From: an uncultured Eubacteriales bacterium | Lineage (GTDB): Bacteria > Bacillota > Clostridia > Christensenellales > Borkfalkiaceae | Reading direction: 5' to 3' | NCBI GenBank assembly: GCA_900549005.1 | Contig: URMT01000096.1 | Span: 1 to 5,860, forward strand | DNA length: 5,860 nucleotides | In this document: in pieces, positions 1 through 5,771 of the stretch | Numbering within the stretch: the stretch's first letter is position 1 | Layout: the number at the start of each line of letters is the position of its first letter | Program-made: the position numbers and the translations under genes | Notes under the pieces: generated by a model | Database searches by the model: none | What the model was told of the DNA's origin: nothing | The model's input: only the letters and a program-made list of their open reading frames with translations

Positions 1-161
1 GTTGTTATAGACATTAATAGGTTGGAAAAACTAAGAGGTTCTCCCCCACTGTTAGTTCTAATGAATATGTCGAGTACAGTATCAATATCCTGATTTTCTT
101 CTTGCTTAGCTGATAAAATTATTTTACAGCGTAAATAAAAAAATAAACATTGCTTCGCTGA
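1..161 (-). pseudogene. DUF262 domain protein fragment, 5'-truncated, runs off left edge
   Basis: Read on the minus strand, bases 113 to 3 encode SAKQEENQDIDTVLDIFIRT followed by NSGGEPLSFSNLLMSIT. The block DIFIRTNSGGEPLSFSNLLMS matches the core pattern of the DUF262 (GmrS/ParB-like nuclease) domain, in which an I-F-x-R-x-N-S-G-G-x-P-L-S stretch is typical. DUF262 proteins occur in modification-dependent restriction enzymes (GmrSD) and other defence proteins. The frame is open to the left edge and closed by TAA at 162-164. It has no ATG, GTG or TTG between that stop and the domain block, although this block normally lies well inside the protein. The segment is about one third GC, much lower than the neighbouring genes. 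It is therefore a truncated remnant, a real gene disrupted at its 5' end, or the product of an assembly join. The family call is fairly secure; the pseudogene label is inferred. Confidence 0.68.
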
Positions 162-445
162 TTACAAAAATAACGGCGCCGCTCACAGTCTGCATTATTA
201 CCGCAAACCTGCTCGGCGTGTAATCCATATCGGGATTCCTTTTATGCCAGCGGGAATGCGCCCTGTTGTGCCATTCTGCAATCTTGTACGCAAAACGCAT
301 ACACAGCACACCGGCAGCACCCAAAACAGCTATGAGCAAAGCAGTCCACCAAAATTCGGACCATTGCACAGCCAGCACAATCGCCTGCACGACTATGGCC
401 GCGAGGGGCGACCACCGTAAGAATATTTTTGAAAAGTTTAGGCAT
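124..445 (-). pseudogene. Small three-helix membrane protein, apparent +1 frameshift near 418
   Basis: Two overlapping minus-strand frames join into one sensible protein. ATG at 445-443 has a GGAGGG ribosome site three bases upstream and reads MPKLFKNIL. That frame then turns into Cys-rich nonsense. Skipping one base at about 418 continues as RWSPLAAIVVQAIVLAVQ and on to a stop at 124-126, giving 106 residues. The composite has hydrophobic segments at about 13-27, 31-49 and 80-106, with a basic, His/Trp-containing loop (WHNRAHSRWHKRN) between the second and third. It is probably a small integral membrane protein of unknown function; I do not recognise a family. The second frame alone could start only at GTG 390, inside the first helix and without a ribosome site. 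The extra base may be a real disabling mutation, a sequencing error or, less likely, a recoding site. The 3' end overlaps the open part of the DUF262 fragment. Confidence 0.6.
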
Positions 446-448
446 ATT

Positions 449-454
449 CCCTCC
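449..454 (-). promoter_or_regulatory. Ribosome binding site for the small membrane protein
   Basis: GGAGGG on the minus strand lies three bases before ATG 445. It is a near-perfect match to the anti-Shine-Dalgarno sequence, at a slightly short spacing. It decides the start of this gene, because the alternative GTG at 390 has no purine-rich sequence upstream. Its presence is the main argument that the real protein begins in the first frame and changes frame later. Confidence 0.7.
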
Positions 455-512
455 GAAAATACTTAAAATTTGTCCGCCGAATATACAAACCAACACAATA
501 TGCGGCGCAAAA

Positions 513-521
513 ATTATACCA
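513..521 (-). promoter_or_regulatory. Extended -10 promoter for the small membrane protein gene
   Basis: The minus strand reads TGGTATAAT, a perfect TGnTATAAT extended -10 element. It lies in an AT-rich stretch about 70 bases upstream of ATG 445 and points toward that gene. No good -35 hexamer is present at 16-18 bases, which is acceptable for extended -10 promoters. Transcription would start near 506 and give a leader of about 60 bases. Predicted from sequence only. Confidence 0.5.
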
Positions 522-568
522 TACTATAATTTTAATATATGTTGCACCGTTTTGCAAGCACTTTATGC

Positions 569-597
569 TTTACTTTGCGGGCGCGGCGCGGTATATT
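569..597 (+). promoter_or_regulatory. Candidate xylB promoter
   Basis: A -35-like TTTACT (569-574) and a -10-like TATATT (592-597) are separated by 17 bases and would start transcription about 20 bases before the xylB ATG. Each box matches its consensus at four and five of six positions. The spacer is unusually GC-rich. An alternative pair lies just upstream, TTGCAC (542-547) with TATGCT (564-569) at a 16-base spacing. I see no clear XylR-type operator palindrome between these elements and the gene. Confidence 0.35.
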
Positions 598-624
598 AGA
601 TAAAAAGGTAAAAAAGGTGACGGA

Positions 625-2085
625 ATGAACACATACATAGGCGTAGATTTGGGGACTTCGGCGGTAAAACTTCTGCTTGCGGACGAGAACGGCAAGGTGC
701 TTTCCTCCGCGAGCGAGAGCTATCCCGTTTTTTACCCGCACGCAGGTTGGAGCGAGCAGAACCCGAACGACTGGCTGGCCGCCGTGGAGCGCGCAATGCC
801 GCGGCTTTTGCACGGGTTTGACGGTGCGTGCGTAAGGGGCATCAGCTTTGGCGGGCAGATGCACGGTCTGGTGGTGCTTGACGAAAGAGACGAGGTAATC
901 CGCCCGTGCATATTGTGGAACGACGGGCGCACGCAGGCACAGACAGATTGCCTGAACGATAAAGTAAAAGACATTGTAAAGTTTACGGCAAACAGGGCGT
1001 TTGCGGGCTTCACCGCGCCCAAAATACTGTGGCTTGAAGAGCACGAACCAGAAAATTTTGCGCGCATATCAAAAATTATGCTGCCCAAGGACTACCTTAT
1101 ATACAAGCTGACAGGGTCATTCGTCACCGACCTTTCAGATGCTTCTGGTACGCTGCTTTTAGACGTGGAAAACCGCAATTGGAGCGGGGATATGCTTGAA
1201 ATATGCCACGTAAAGCGCGAATGGCTGCCCGAACTTAAAGAGTCGTACGAGGCCGTGGGAGAGCTTAAACGGTGCTATGCCGAAAAGTGGGGACTTGCAA
1301 AAGTTACTGTGGCCGCGGGCGCGGGCGACAACGCCGCCGCGGCAACAGGCACGGGCAACGTGAAAGAGGGCGACTGCACCATATCGCTTGGCACGAGCGG
1401 CACGGTATTCATTTCGCGCGATAAATTCATCGCCGACGCGGGCGCGCAGTTGCACTCTTTCTGCCACGCCAACGGCAGGTACCACCTTATGGGCTGCATA
1501 CTTTCGGCGGCGGCGTGCTACGGCTGGTGGACGGGCGTGCTTCAATCGGGCGACAACGCGCGCGAACAGGCAGGCGGCGAAAGATATATGGGCGTGAACA
1601 ACGTCTACTTTTTGCCCTACCTTATGGGCGAGCGCAGTCCGCACAACGACGTGCACGCAAAGGGCGCGTTCATAGGCCTGCGGCCCGACACCACGCGCAC
1701 GCAGATGACGGTGGCCGTGCTTGAAGGAGTGGCGTTTGCCCTGCGCGACTGTATTGAGGTTGCAAGGCGGGGCGGAACGGAAATAAAGAGCGCCAGATTG
1801 TGCGGCGGCGGGGCGGCAAGCCCGCTGTGGCGAAAGATTATTGCCGACGTGTGCGGCATACCCGTGGAGATTCCCGCCGTGGAGCAGGGTCCCGCCTACG
1901 GCGCGGCGATGCTGGCTATGGTAGCCTGCGGCGCATACAAAGACGTGTTCGAGGCGGCGCAAAAGATTGTGCGAGTGAAAGAAACCATTTTGCCCGATGC
2001 CGAAACCGCAAAAAAATACGACGAACGCTACACCGTGTTCACGAAGCTCTATCCCGCATTGAAGTCTGTGGAAAGTCTTTTCTGA
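625..2085 (+). CDS. xylB: Xylulokinase (FGGY carbohydrate kinase)
   Basis: This cytosolic enzyme phosphorylates D-xylulose with ATP to D-xylulose 5-phosphate, feeding xylose carbon into the pentose phosphate pathway. The 486-residue product has the usual family length. It opens with the phosphate-binding motif GVDLGTSAVK (6-15, Asp8). GGQMHG at 76-81 supplies Met79 and His80, equivalent to the xylulose-binding pair M77/H78 of E. coli XylB, and GAGDN at 232-236 supplies catalytic Asp235 (D233 in E. coli). ILWNDGR lies at 96-102. The C-terminal lobe has an FGGY signature around 334-373 (MGERSPHNDVHAKGAFIGL) and the adenine-site GGGAASPLWR at 394-403. ATG 625 is supported by AAGGTG at 614-619. 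The gene stands alone: no xylose isomerase, transporter or regulator is in the window. It diverges from the small membrane protein gene and ends before a strong terminator. Another FGGY specificity is possible, but the paired substrate residues favour xylulose. Confidence 0.95.
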   Translation: MNTYIGVDLGTSAVKLLLADENGKVLSSASESYPVFYPHAGWSEQNPNDWLAAVERAMPRLLHGFDGACVRGISFGGQMHGLVVLDERDEVIRPCILWNDGRTQAQTDCLNDKVKDIVKFTANRAFAGFTAPKILWLEEHEPENFARISKIMLPKDYLIYKLTGSFVTDLSDASGTLLLDVENRNWSGDMLEICHVKREWLPELKESYEAVGELKRCYAEKWGLAKVTVAAGAGDNAAAATGTGNVKEGDCTISLGTSGTVFISRDKFIADAGAQLHSFCHANGRYHLMGCILSAAACYGWWTGVLQSGDNAREQAGGERYMGVNNVYFLPYLMGERSPHNDVHAKGAFIGLRPDTTRTQMTVAVLEGVAFALRDCIEVARRGGTEIKSARLCGGGAASPLWRKIIADVCGIPVEIPAVEQGPAYGAAMLAMVACGAYKDVFEAAQKIVRVKETILPDAETAKKYDERYTVFTKLYPALKSVESLF

Positions 2086-2103
2086 TACAGTTAATTATAT
2101 GAA

Positions 2104-2124
2104 TCGGGCCGCACATATGCCCGA
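2104..2124 (+). other. Small hairpin after xylB
   Basis: TCGGGC (2104-2109) and GCCCGA (2119-2124) form a six-base perfect inverted repeat with a nine-base loop, 18 bases after the xylB stop. It has no T-run, so it is not a terminator by itself. It may protect the mRNA 3' end or be incidental. Confidence 0.3.
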
Positions 2125-2148
2125 AACAATGCGAAATTTATATACCGA

Positions 2149-2183
2149 AAAAACGCCCCGCGGCGGCGCCGCGGGGCGTTTTT
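2149..2183. terminator. Bidirectional intrinsic terminator between xylB and the acyltransferase gene
   Basis: A perfect inverted repeat has arms 2149-2164 and 2168-2183 with loop GGC. The core is GC-only (CGCCCCGCGGC with its complement). A tract of A lies on the left (2148-2153) and T on the right (2179-2183), so either strand gives a strong stem followed by a U-run. It sits 63 bases past the xylB stop and 64 bases past the stop of the convergent acyltransferase gene (2248). It is well placed to end both transcripts. Bases 2184-2247 hold nothing else I can identify. Confidence 0.93.
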
Positions 2184-2247
2184 ATAATCTCTGTAATCCA
2201 ATATTCAACCCATTCCTTTACCGATAAAAGCCAAGGCGGGCGCACGC

Positions 2248-2967
2248 TTATTTTTTATCGAACTCGCCTGATTCTATGCGGCGGTAAAGGCCGTTGACCT
2301 TCTGCCTGAATGCTTCGGCAACCTCCTCTTTTTTCGCCGTGCCGAAGTCTGCAAGCGTGCAAGGTTCACCCACCGCAATCAGCCTCTTCTTTTTGTGGTA
2401 ATAGACGGGGCGCATTGGAATATCTTCGCCATAGGCCTTTTTATACCCCTTGGCAACGAGCACGAAGCCGGGGAAAAAGTTTGTAAGTTCGTCTTTATAT
2501 CCTTCCTCCGAATTTTCGGGGAATATCATTATGGCGATATCCTGCGCAAGCAGTTCCACGCTCTTTTTCACTGTGCGTGCCAGCCTGCCGTCGGGATATG
2601 TAGGCAACAGCTTCATACCCTTATACACGTACTTGGAAAAGAAGGCTTCGAAGAACGCGCGGAAAGAGGCAATCGCCTTGCCCGAACCGTTCTTCTGAAT
2701 GTACAGCACGTCGCGCAGGTAATGATACCTCTCTTTATAATTCCCGAGCATAGGGCTTGCGCCCCACTTTACGTGGTAGGGCCTGAAAAACATATTGTAA
2801 ATCATAGGGCCCATCTTGTTTGCGTGGTTGGCAAGATACAGGCAGTGTTCGTCGGGCTCGCCGCCGACAGAAACAACGCGCACCTTTCTTATAAAAATTC
2901 TTAAAAGCCCCTTAAAGCACGCAAAGACAGGCTGACGCTTTTTGGGCGGCTGATATTCTATCTGCAT
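2248..2967 (-). CDS. PlsC-like lysophospholipid acyltransferase family protein, variant HX4D motif
   Basis: The 239-residue product has the layout of the PlsC/LPLAT acyltransferase fold. An N-terminal hydrophobic-basic segment (about 15-32) could rest on the membrane. The first motif is LANHANKMGP (45-54), with the presumed catalytic His48. A second block follows at 69-92 (GASPMLGNYKERYHYLRDVL and on). IMIFPENSEEGY (146-157) resembles the family's FPEG-type phosphate-binding motif, and PMRPVYY (184-190) the IPV-type motif IV. PlsC-type enzymes transfer an acyl chain to lysophosphatidic acid or related glycerol acceptors at the inner membrane face. Here Gly53 replaces the Asp of HX4D, so activity or acceptor may differ; this may be a feature of its subfamily. 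ATG 2967 has AGGGGA eight bases upstream. It is the last gene of the fakA operon, 37 bases after the DegV gene, which suggests a role in using activated fatty acids. Fold confidence is good; the substrate is unknown. Confidence 0.78.
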   Translation of the reverse strand: MQIEYQPPKKRQPVFACFKGLLRIFIRKVRVVSVGGEPDEHCLYLANHANKMGPMIYNMFFRPYHVKWGASPMLGNYKERYHYLRDVLYIQKNGSGKAIASFRAFFEAFFSKYVYKGMKLLPTYPDGRLARTVKKSVELLAQDIAIMIFPENSEEGYKDELTNFFPGFVLVAKGYKKAYGEDIPMRPVYYHKKKRLIAVGEPCTLADFGTAKKEEVAEAFRQKVNGLYRRIESGEFDKK

Positions 2968-3004
2968 TTATTTCCCCTGAAATATTTATATCGTTCTTAA
3001 CCGC

Positions 3005-3904
3005 TCAGCCCTTGGCGCTCGAATAGGTGACCTTTTTGCCGTAGCAATAAACCCCTAGCGTGCCCGGGCCGGTGGTGGCGCCGATTATGGGGCCTATACC
3101 GGCCGTTATCACCTCGACAGACTTATCGGGCATATTTTCTTCCACCAACTTTTTGAGTTCTTCGGCGGCTTCGGGGCAGTCGGCGTGAACCACGCACACG
3201 CGCTGGTGGGGATTTTCGGCATAAGTTTCTTTGAACATCTCTGCAAGGCGGAGCATAGAATTTTTGCGGCCCTTTACCTTTTCGATTGCCACGTTCTGGC
3301 CTATCGCGTCGGAGATTATTATGGGCTTAACCTGCAAGAGGCCGCCGAACACCGCGCTGGTTGTGCTTACCCTGCCCGCGCGCTTTAAATAATTGAGGCT
3401 TTCTACCGTGGCGAACTGGTTTACTTCCAGCTTGTGCTCTTCGATATAGGCCGCCACCTCCTCTATGCTCTTGCCCTGGGCGCGGAGGTCGGAAGCCGTC
3501 ATACAAATCATACCGAGTCCCATACAGGCGTTTAGGCTGTCTATGCAGATAATTTTGCCGTCGGGGCGCTCTTTTGCGAGAATGTCGTGCGCCATAAGGC
3601 TGCTTTTATAAGAATTTGAAAGCGCCGACGAGCAGGCTATGTACATTACGTCCTTGCCCTCGTCGAGGTATTTTATGAATACGTCCCTGAATTCGTCGGC
3701 GGTAATCATAGCCGTCTTTACGCGCACGCCGTCGCGCATCATATCGTAAAACTGCTTGAACGATATCTGCTCCCAGTCCAGGCTGGCGGGGATATCAGTT
3801 TCGCCGTAAATTATGCGCATAGGCACATAGTCTATGCCGAACCGTTCGCGCATTTCCTTGTTGAGGTCGCAGCAGGAATCGCTTAAAATTACGAAGTCTT
3901 TCAT
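3005..3904 (-). CDS. DegV family fatty-acid-binding protein (FakB-type)
   Basis: DegV/FakB proteins hold a single fatty acid in a buried tunnel and present its carboxylate to FakA for phosphorylation. The 299-residue product begins with the family signature FVILSDSCCDL (4-14). It carries the ligand-site segment VKTAMITADEF (62-72, Thr64 at the usual Thr position), YIACSSALSNSYKSS (88-102, the conserved Ser loop), NYLKRAGRVS (171-180) and the C-terminal GPIIGATTGPGTLGVY (271-286). In most FakB proteins that last block reads G-T-H-x-G-P-G, with a His contacting the fatty acid carboxyl; here the position is Thr277. The start at ATG 3904 has GAGGG six bases upstream. The gene lies 76 bases after fakA and 37 bases before the acyltransferase gene on the same strand. 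Pairing with FakA makes the FakB role likely. The acyl-chain preference (saturated or unsaturated) cannot be judged, and the altered residue leaves some doubt about catalysis. Confidence 0.88.
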   Translation of the reverse strand: MKDFVILSDSCCDLNKEMRERFGIDYVPMRIIYGETDIPASLDWEQISFKQFYDMMRDGVRVKTAMITADEFRDVFIKYLDEGKDVMYIACSSALSNSYKSSLMAHDILAKERPDGKIICIDSLNACMGLGMICMTASDLRAQGKSIEEVAAYIEEHKLEVNQFATVESLNYLKRAGRVSTTSAVFGGLLQVKPIIISDAIGQNVAIEKVKGRKNSMLRLAEMFKETYAENPHQRVCVVHADCPEAAEELKKLVEENMPDKSVEVITAGIGPIIGATTGPGTLGVYCYGKKVTYSSAKG

Positions 3905-3980
3905 CTTTTACCCTCTTATGTATAAATTTTATTGAAGCGGCGGCGTATTGCCTTACGCGGCGCGCGCACAATATTTTAAA
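3905..3980 (-). other. fakA-degV intergenic spacer with short direct repeat
   Basis: The 76-base gap has no gene and no strong terminator, so read-through from fakA into the DegV gene is likely. TTATTGAAGC occurs at 3929-3938 and again at 3981-3990; the second copy includes the fakA stop codon. A weak five-base stem (GCGTA/TACGC, about 3943-3958) is present without a U-run. The DegV ribosome site (GAGGG, 3911-3915) is at the left end. Confidence 0.4.
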
Positions 3981-5642
3981 TTATTGAAGCACTATTATAA
4001 AGTCGTAAACTTTCTGCCCGCCGTCTATTTCGTAATATTCGGCGGAAGGGAAGGCTTTTTCCATCTTTTTGCGGCAGGCGGCACGCTCTTCTTCGCTTAC
4101 GTCCGCGCCGCAGAATACGATTATAAAGTCGCGGCTGTCGGCGCCGAGGGCTGCCGCAAGCCCTGCCGCCGCGTCCGTTCTGTCTTTTGCGGCGAGCAGA
4201 ATTTTTTTACCGGATATGCCTATGTAATCGTCCCTGCTTACCGAAACGCCGTTCATATCGGCGTCGCGCACGGCACGCGCAACCATACCGCTTTCGCAGG
4301 CGGAAATCTCGCTCTCCATAGCATTGAATATCTCGTCGCCGTCGCCGCAGGTACAGTCGAGCGCAGAGAGCGCCACATAGCCCTCGCCGAAATTGTGCGT
4401 GCCAAGCACGCGCACGTGCGAGGTGCGGTACATCGCCGCCGCCTCTTCTGCCGCGACTATTATGTTGGGATTATCGGGAAGCACGAAAATGGTATCGGCA
4501 TTGGCGGCGTCGAACGCCTGAATGAGCAGTTCTACCGAGGGATTGCCGTGCTTTTCGCCGTCAATCACCACATCGGCGCCAAGTTCGCGGAACGCTTCGC
4601 ACAGCCCCTTGCCGCCGCAGACGGCAACTACGCCGAAATCTTTCCTTGCGCCCCGCCTTCTGAATTCGGGCGCAGCCGTCTTCTTACCTTCGGCCTCGCT
4701 GTGCTGAATGTTCATATTTTCGACTTTGAGCGTTAAAAACTCGCCGAACGACTGGGCAAATTCAAGCACGCGCCAGGGCTCCGTCACGTGGACGTGCGCC
4801 TTTACTATGCTGCCCTGCCTGAACGCCACCACGGAGTTGCCGTATTCGTTGAGCCTTTCGCGGAAACCGTCTATCGAAAATTTTTCCAAATCGGTCTTTT
4901 TGCGGGTAAGGCGGAGCAAAAATTCGGTGCAATAGCCGAAAGTAAGCTCGCTGTCTTCCGTAAAGAGCGAAATATCGGGCGCGGCAGAAGAAGTTGTTGC
5001 CGCAACCTCTTCAATCACGCCGCCGCGGCCGCTGAGAGCGCTTAAAAAGCCGCCTATTATCGCACACAGGCCCGCGCCGCCGCTGTCTACCGTGCCCGCC
5101 TCCTTCAATACGGGAAGAAGTTCGGGCGTGAGCTGCAAGGCGCGCTCGGCCTCTGAAAGATAGTCTTTAAAATATGAATCGACGGTAGACGAGCCGTCGG
5201 TGCGTTTTTTTGCATAGTCCGAAGCCAGCCGCATTACGGTGAGAATAGTCCCCTCGACGGGGTCTGAAAGCGAGGCATAGGCGTGCTTTACGCCGCCTTC
5301 GAACGCCGAAGCTATTTTAAGGGCGTCTGCCCTGACCGCGCCCGAGAGGCCTTCGGCTATTCCTGCGAACATCTGCGAAAGTATTACGCCCGAGTTGCCG
5401 CGCGCGCCGAGTAGCATACCCCGTGCCGCCGACTGAGCAACCTCGCCGCAGGATAAGCTCTTTAAAGAGGCCGAAGCCTGAACGCCGCCCGCCATTGTAG
5501 ACACCATATTGTCGCCCGTATCGCCGTCGGGTATGGGGAACACGTTCAAATCGTTTATCTCGTCCGCGACGGCTTTAAGTCCGTTCAGCCCTCCTGCCAG
5601 CATCGATAAAAACTGGTTGCCGTCAATTTCTCTTTCGTTCAT
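3981..5642 (-). CDS. fakA: Fatty acid kinase catalytic subunit FakA (DhaL/DAK2 domain, YloV family)
   Basis: FakA phosphorylates a fatty acid bound to a FakB (DegV) partner, giving acyl-phosphate for phospholipid synthesis by PlsX/PlsY. The product is 553 residues, the usual length for the family (about 550). The N-terminal DhaL domain (about 10-205) shows NVFPIPDGDTGDNM (33-46), whose Asp39, Asp41 and Asp44 can coordinate Mg-ATP. It also has GARGNSGVILSQMF (79-92) and DSGGAGL (186-192). The middle domain has Cys238 (FGYCTEF) and His283/His285 (KAHVHV), matching the zinc ligands described for S. aureus FakA. The C-terminal part (about 335-553) is the DegV-like FakA_C region, with LPDNPNI (388-394). 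I chose ATG 5642 because AAGGA lies upstream and the family begins near this motif. A GTG at 5720 in the same frame would add 26 atypical residues encoded by the leader. It is first in an operon with the DegV and acyltransferase genes. Confidence 0.93.
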   Translation of the reverse strand: MNEREIDGNQFLSMLAGGLNGLKAVADEINDLNVFPIPDGDTGDNMVSTMAGGVQASASLKSLSCGEVAQSAARGMLLGARGNSGVILSQMFAGIAEGLSGAVRADALKIASAFEGGVKHAYASLSDPVEGTILTVMRLASDYAKKRTDGSSTVDSYFKDYLSEAERALQLTPELLPVLKEAGTVDSGGAGLCAIIGGFLSALSGRGGVIEEVAATTSSAAPDISLFTEDSELTFGYCTEFLLRLTRKKTDLEKFSIDGFRERLNEYGNSVVAFRQGSIVKAHVHVTEPWRVLEFAQSFGEFLTLKVENMNIQHSEAEGKKTAAPEFRRRGARKDFGVVAVCGGKGLCEAFRELGADVVIDGEKHGNPSVELLIQAFDAANADTIFVLPDNPNIIVAAEEAAAMYRTSHVRVLGTHNFGEGYVALSALDCTCGDGDEIFNAMESEISACESGMVARAVRDADMNGVSVSRDDYIGISGKKILLAAKDRTDAAAGLAAALGADSRDFIIVFCGADVSEEERAACRKKMEKAFPSAEYYEIDGGQKVYDFIIVLQ

Positions 5643-5649
5643 ATTCTTC

Positions 5650-5669
5650 CTTAAAAAAATTTTTTTAAG
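5650..5669. repeat. 20-base perfect A/T palindrome touching the fakA ribosome binding site
   Basis: Bases 5650-5669 read CTT, seven A, seven T, AAG, a perfect palindrome. On the minus strand its last AAG forms the first part of the fakA Shine-Dalgarno sequence (AAGGA), seven or eight bases before ATG 5642. Folded as RNA it would put part of the ribosome site in a weak A-U stem. As DNA it is a rigid or bent A-tract and a possible operator. It does not resemble the FapR or FabT consensus sites I know. Structure is certain; function is inferred. Confidence 0.6.
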
Positions 5670-5684
5670 CAAAAAGCGTTTGGG

Positions 5685-5733
5685 CAGGCGCGAAAGGCAA
5701 AAAACGCATTTACGCGGCACAAAAGCGCGCCTG
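5685..5733 (-). promoter_or_regulatory. Stem-loop in fakA leader
   Basis: CAGGCGCG (5685-5692) and CGCGCCTG (5726-5733) form an eight-base perfect inverted repeat enclosing 33 bases. The predicted transcript of the -10 box at 5741-5746 would begin about at its outer arm, so the fakA mRNA may carry a 5'-terminal stem. On the minus strand, a small CGCG/TGCG stem followed by six T lies in the loop (about 5701-5714) and looks like a weak attenuator at best. Confidence 0.4.
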
Positions 5734-5740
5734 TGCTTCT

Positions 5741-5746
5741 ATAATA
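5741..5746 (-). promoter_or_regulatory. Candidate -10 element for fakA operon
   Basis: TATTAT on the minus strand matches TATAAT at five of six positions and lies about 100 bases before the fakA ATG. I found no convincing -35 at 16-18 bases upstream, so this is a tentative promoter. It is the best -10 candidate in the leader. A start site would fall near 5734. Confidence 0.3.
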
Positions 5747-5771
5747 CTGTAAGGGAATAAAACGACCCAGC

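Noticed and set aside
242..418. Cys-rich continuation of the first frame of the small membrane protein as the real product
   Set aside because: After MPKLFKNIL this frame gives a Cys/Gly/Arg-mixed sequence without helices or domains, while the other phase encodes three well-formed hydrophobic segments.
532..1044. Open minus-strand frame of 170 codons across the xylB start
   Set aside because: It overlaps the xylB promoter region and N-terminus in antisense, and the translation resembles no family.
1159..1962. Open minus-strand frame of 267 codons opposite xylB
   Set aside because: It is antisense to conserved xylulokinase motifs. It is rich in Arg, Ala and His, as expected for a shadow frame, and has no ribosome site that I could support.
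3929..3990. TTATTGAAGC direct repeat at the fakA stop as a site-specific attachment site
   Set aside because: Only ten bases are shared, no integrase or mobile gene is nearby, and a repeat of this size over this distance is expected by chance about once in a window this long.
3948..4736. Open plus-strand frame of 262 codons opposite fakA
   Set aside because: It is antisense to a clear FakA coding region. Its product has no recognisable domain, is compositionally odd, and arises from the codon bias of the opposite strand.
5643..5720. Longer FakA start at GTG 5720
   Set aside because: The 26 extra residues are encoded by the structured, A/T-palindromic leader. GTG 5720 has no ribosome site, whereas ATG 5642 has AAGGA and gives the usual family length.
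5509..5760. Plus-strand frame of 83 codons over the fakA start and leader
   Set aside because: It is mostly antisense to the conserved DhaL motif and reads through the A/T palindrome; no ribosome site or family supports it.
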